Source: Sphingomonas sp. (lineage in GTDB: Bacteria > Pseudomonadota > Alphaproteobacteria > Sphingomonadales > Sphingomonadaceae). Taken from it: a stretch of DNA of 44,256 nucleotides. The notes under the pieces are model-generated. The model saw nothing but the letters and a program-made list of their open reading frames with translations. It ran no database searches and was not told where the DNA came from. Positions 42,505 to 44,256 of the stretch are shown here, piece after piece. The stretch is from contig NZ_JACCSU010000064.1 in NCBI RefSeq assembly GCF_013812825.1, forward strand, positions 1 through 44,256. Direction: 5' to 3'. The position numbers and the translations under genes are program-made. Numbering within the stretch: the stretch's first letter is position 1; each line of letters begins with the position of its first letter.

Positions 42505-44256
42505 GGCAGGCGCCGGCAGCAATCGACCGCCGGACGCTTCTCATCGGCGGCGGCGCCGGAATCGGCCTGATCGTCGCTTACCTCGCCTGGCCGCGCGGGT
42601 CCGCCTCTAGCCTCGCCGAGCGCAAGGGCGAGCAGGCGTTCGGCCACTACCTCAAGATCGGCCGCGACGGCCGGGTGACGGTCGCGGTGCCGCAGGTCGA
42701 AACCGGGCAGGGCGTGTGGACCGCGCTTCCGCAGATCGTCGCCGACGAACTGGGTGCCGCCTGGGAGACGGTCGCGGTCGAGCCGGCGCCGCTCGCCCCG
42801 GCCTACGCCAACCCGCTCGCCGCCGAGGAGGGCTGGCTCGACGGCATCGGCCGGCTGCGCCGCTTCAGCCTCGAGCCGATGCGGATCACCGCCGGCTCGA
42901 CCTCGGTCCGGGCGTTCGACCAGCCGCTGCGCGAGGCCGGAGCGACCGCCCGGGCGATGCTGATTGCCGCCGCGGCGGAGCGCTGGGACGTCGACACCGA
43001 GGAATGCGACACCGTCGACGGCTTCGTCCTCCACCGGGCGAAAACCTTCGCCTTCGCCGAGCTCGCCGAGGAAGCGGCCGCCCGCAACCCGCCGTCCAGC
43101 CCGCGCCGTCGCTCGAGCGGCGCCCGCCTGAGCGGAAAGCCGCTGCCGCGCCTCGACCTTCCCGCCAAGAGCGACGGCAGCTTCCGCTTCGCGGCCGACG
43201 TCCGGCTGCCCGACATGCTGTTCGCCTCCGCCCGCCTCGCACCACCCGGCGGCCGCCTCACCGCCTTCGCGCGCAAGGGCGCCGGCGCCCATCCCGTCAT
43301 CGTCCGAAACCAGTGGCTGGCGATCGCCGCCGACAGCTGGTGGGCGGCCGAGCAGGCGATCAAATCCGCAAACCCGCGTTTCTCCGCGCCGCCAAGCCCG
43401 CCGCGCGATCGCCTCCGGGGCCTATTCGCCAACCTCCTGGACAGCGGCGAGTCCGACAGCTGGTTCAGCCGCGGCGACTATGATTCGGCGGTCGAGGGAT
43501 CGCGGCCGCTGGCGGCCAGTTACTGGGTCGCTCCGGCGCAGCATTTGGGGCTCGAGCCGCTGACCGCCACCGCCCGTTTTCGCGACGGCCGGCTCGAGGT
43601 GTGGGCGCCGACCCAGGCGCCCGATTTCGCCCGCGCCGCGGCCGCCGATGCGGCCGGGATCGCCGCCGCCGACGTGACTTTCTACCCGATGCCGGTCGGC
43701 GAGCCTGGCGGGCGCTCGCTCGAGGCCGACTTGATCCCGATGGCGGTCGAGCTGGCCCGCGAGCTGGAGCGCCCGGTCCAGCTCAGCCTGTCGCCGAGCA
43801 GCAGCCAGAACCACGACCGAGTCGCGCCCGCCGCCCTGGCGCGGATGACCGCGCTTCCGGGGGCCGGCGGGATCACCGCGGCGTGGAAGATGCGCGTCGC
43901 CACCAGCGACGGACTCGGAGCGGCGATCGGCCGCCTGGCCGGAGCCGGTGAACCAGAATCACTCGGCCAGACCGCGCTCGACGGCGCGATCCCGCCTTAC
44001 GCGATCGCCGATCTCAGCATCGAAGCGGTCCCCGTGAATGCGCCGTTCGCGGTCGGCTACATGCGCGGCCACCCGCAGCGGCCGATGGCCTTCTTCATCG
44101 AAAGCTTCATCGACGAGCTCGCGCACGCGGCGGGGCTCGAGCCGCTGGCGTTCCGGATGGCGATGCTTGGGCCCAGCCCGAGGCTCGCCCGCTGCATCCA
44201 GTCGGCGGCGGCGGCGGGCGGCTGGGACGGCGGCGCGCGCGGCAGCACGCTCGGCC
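42501..44256 (+). CDS. IorB-like molybdopterin-binding oxidoreductase subunit, N-terminal part (cut by window edge)
   Basis: At least 585 residues, open to the end of the window. The start is TTG 42501, overlapping the ligase stop; it gives a twin-Arg-like export signal IDRRTLLIGGGAGIGLIVAY. The body matches the xanthine dehydrogenase/isoquinoline 1-oxidoreductase large-subunit family: YLKIGRDGRVTVAVPQVETG, QGVWTALPQIVADELGA, LAIAADSWWAAEQAI, and VGYMRGHPQRPMAFFIESFI. Such enzymes hydroxylate N-heterocycles or oxidise aldehydes, with a separate 2Fe-2S subunit. That subunit is not upstream and may lie beyond the window. The catalytic Glu region is also outside. Confidence 0.85.
   Translation, partial: MRQAPAAIDRRTLLIGGGAGIGLIVAYLAWPRGSASSLAERKGEQAFGHYLKIGRDGRVTVAVPQVETGQGVWTALPQIVADELGAAWETVAVEPAPLAPAYANPLAAEEGWLDGIGRLRRFSLEPMRITAGSTSVRAFDQPLREAGATARAMLIAAAAERWDVDTEECDTVDGFVLHRAKTFAFAELAEEAAARNPPSSPRRRSSGARLSGKPLPRLDLPAKSDGSFRFAADVRLPDMLFASARLAPPGGRLTAFARKGAGAHPVIVRNQWLAIAADSWWAAEQAIKSANPRFSAPPSPPRDRLRGLFANLLDSGESDSWFSRGDYDSAVEGSRPLAASYWVAPAQHLGLEPLTATARFRDGRLEVWAPTQAPDFARAAAADAAGIAAADVTFYPMPVGEPGGRSLEADLIPMAVELARELERPVQLSLSPSSSQNHDRVAPAALARMTALPGAGGITAAWKMRVATSDGLGAAIGRLAGAGEPESLGQTALDGAIPPYAIADLSIEAVPVNAPFAVGYMRGHPQRPMAFFIESFIDELAHAAGLEPLAFRMAMLGPSPRLARCIQSAAAAGGWDGGARGSTLG

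Overview
The window reads as chromosomal DNA of a GC-rich alphaproteobacterium of the order Sphingomonadales (Sphingomonas/Sphingomicrobium type). Reasons: dense high-GC coding with many 4-bp start/stop overlaps, the lgt-midA-pgeF gene order, a DUF2093 gene, a PHA granule-region protein, and several short palindromic repeat families that I recall from genomes of this group. This placement rests on gene content and repeat style only; no search was run.

Layout. 1-1124: end of xseA, a DUF2093 gene and a small exported protein. 1350-9427: a TonB-dependent receptor followed by a group in which two iron/2-oxoglutarate oxygenases and a sulfotransferase all carry N-terminal TPRs, with two paralogous small secreted proteins between them. 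9475-13317: clpB with a heat-shock-like promoter, an M15 peptidase, a PHA-system protein. 13446-14990: an FprA-type ferredoxin reductase and tRNA-Pro(CGG). 15016-17863 (minus): lipoprotein, class II aldolase, GST/maleylacetoacetate isomerase-like protein, thioesterase, and a DUF559 nuclease enclosed by REP palindromes. 17957-22012: divergent oligopeptidase B and aminopeptidase P sharing a strongly palindromic intergenic region. 22104-23517: a 41-aa protein, tRNA-Thr(GGT) and a small, less GC-rich accessory patch with two orphan genes and four copies of a hairpin repeat. 23543-28988: a PhyH-type dioxygenase divergent from a threonine-aldolase-like enzyme, an EamA exporter and pepN. 28992-32450 (minus): an MCE/Mla-type lipid ABC transporter (permease with STAS domain, ATPase, MlaD, auxiliary lipoprotein). 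32566-35150 (plus): CDP-alcohol phosphotransferase, nucleotidyltransferase and HAD phosphatase. 35147-40763 (minus): lgt, midA, pgeF, an SLC13 permease, a cystathionine gamma-synthase family enzyme and a small membrane protein. 40834-44256: an AMP-forming acyl-CoA ligase overlapping the start of an IorB-like molybdenum hydroxylase large subunit that runs off the window.

The best candidates for something undescribed are: (1) the TPR-oxygenase/TPR-sulfotransferase/TonB receptor group with its paired small secreted Cys proteins, which looks like a peptide or protein modification system; (2) the DUF559 nuclease gene whose start and C-terminal coding end both lie in REP palindromes; (3) the nucleotidyltransferase/CDP-alcohol phosphotransferase/phosphatase trio divergent from an Mla-type transporter, which resembles the logic of inositol-phosphodiester synthesis or of an unusual headgroup lipid; and (4) the hairpin-bracketed orphan genes beside tRNA-Thr.
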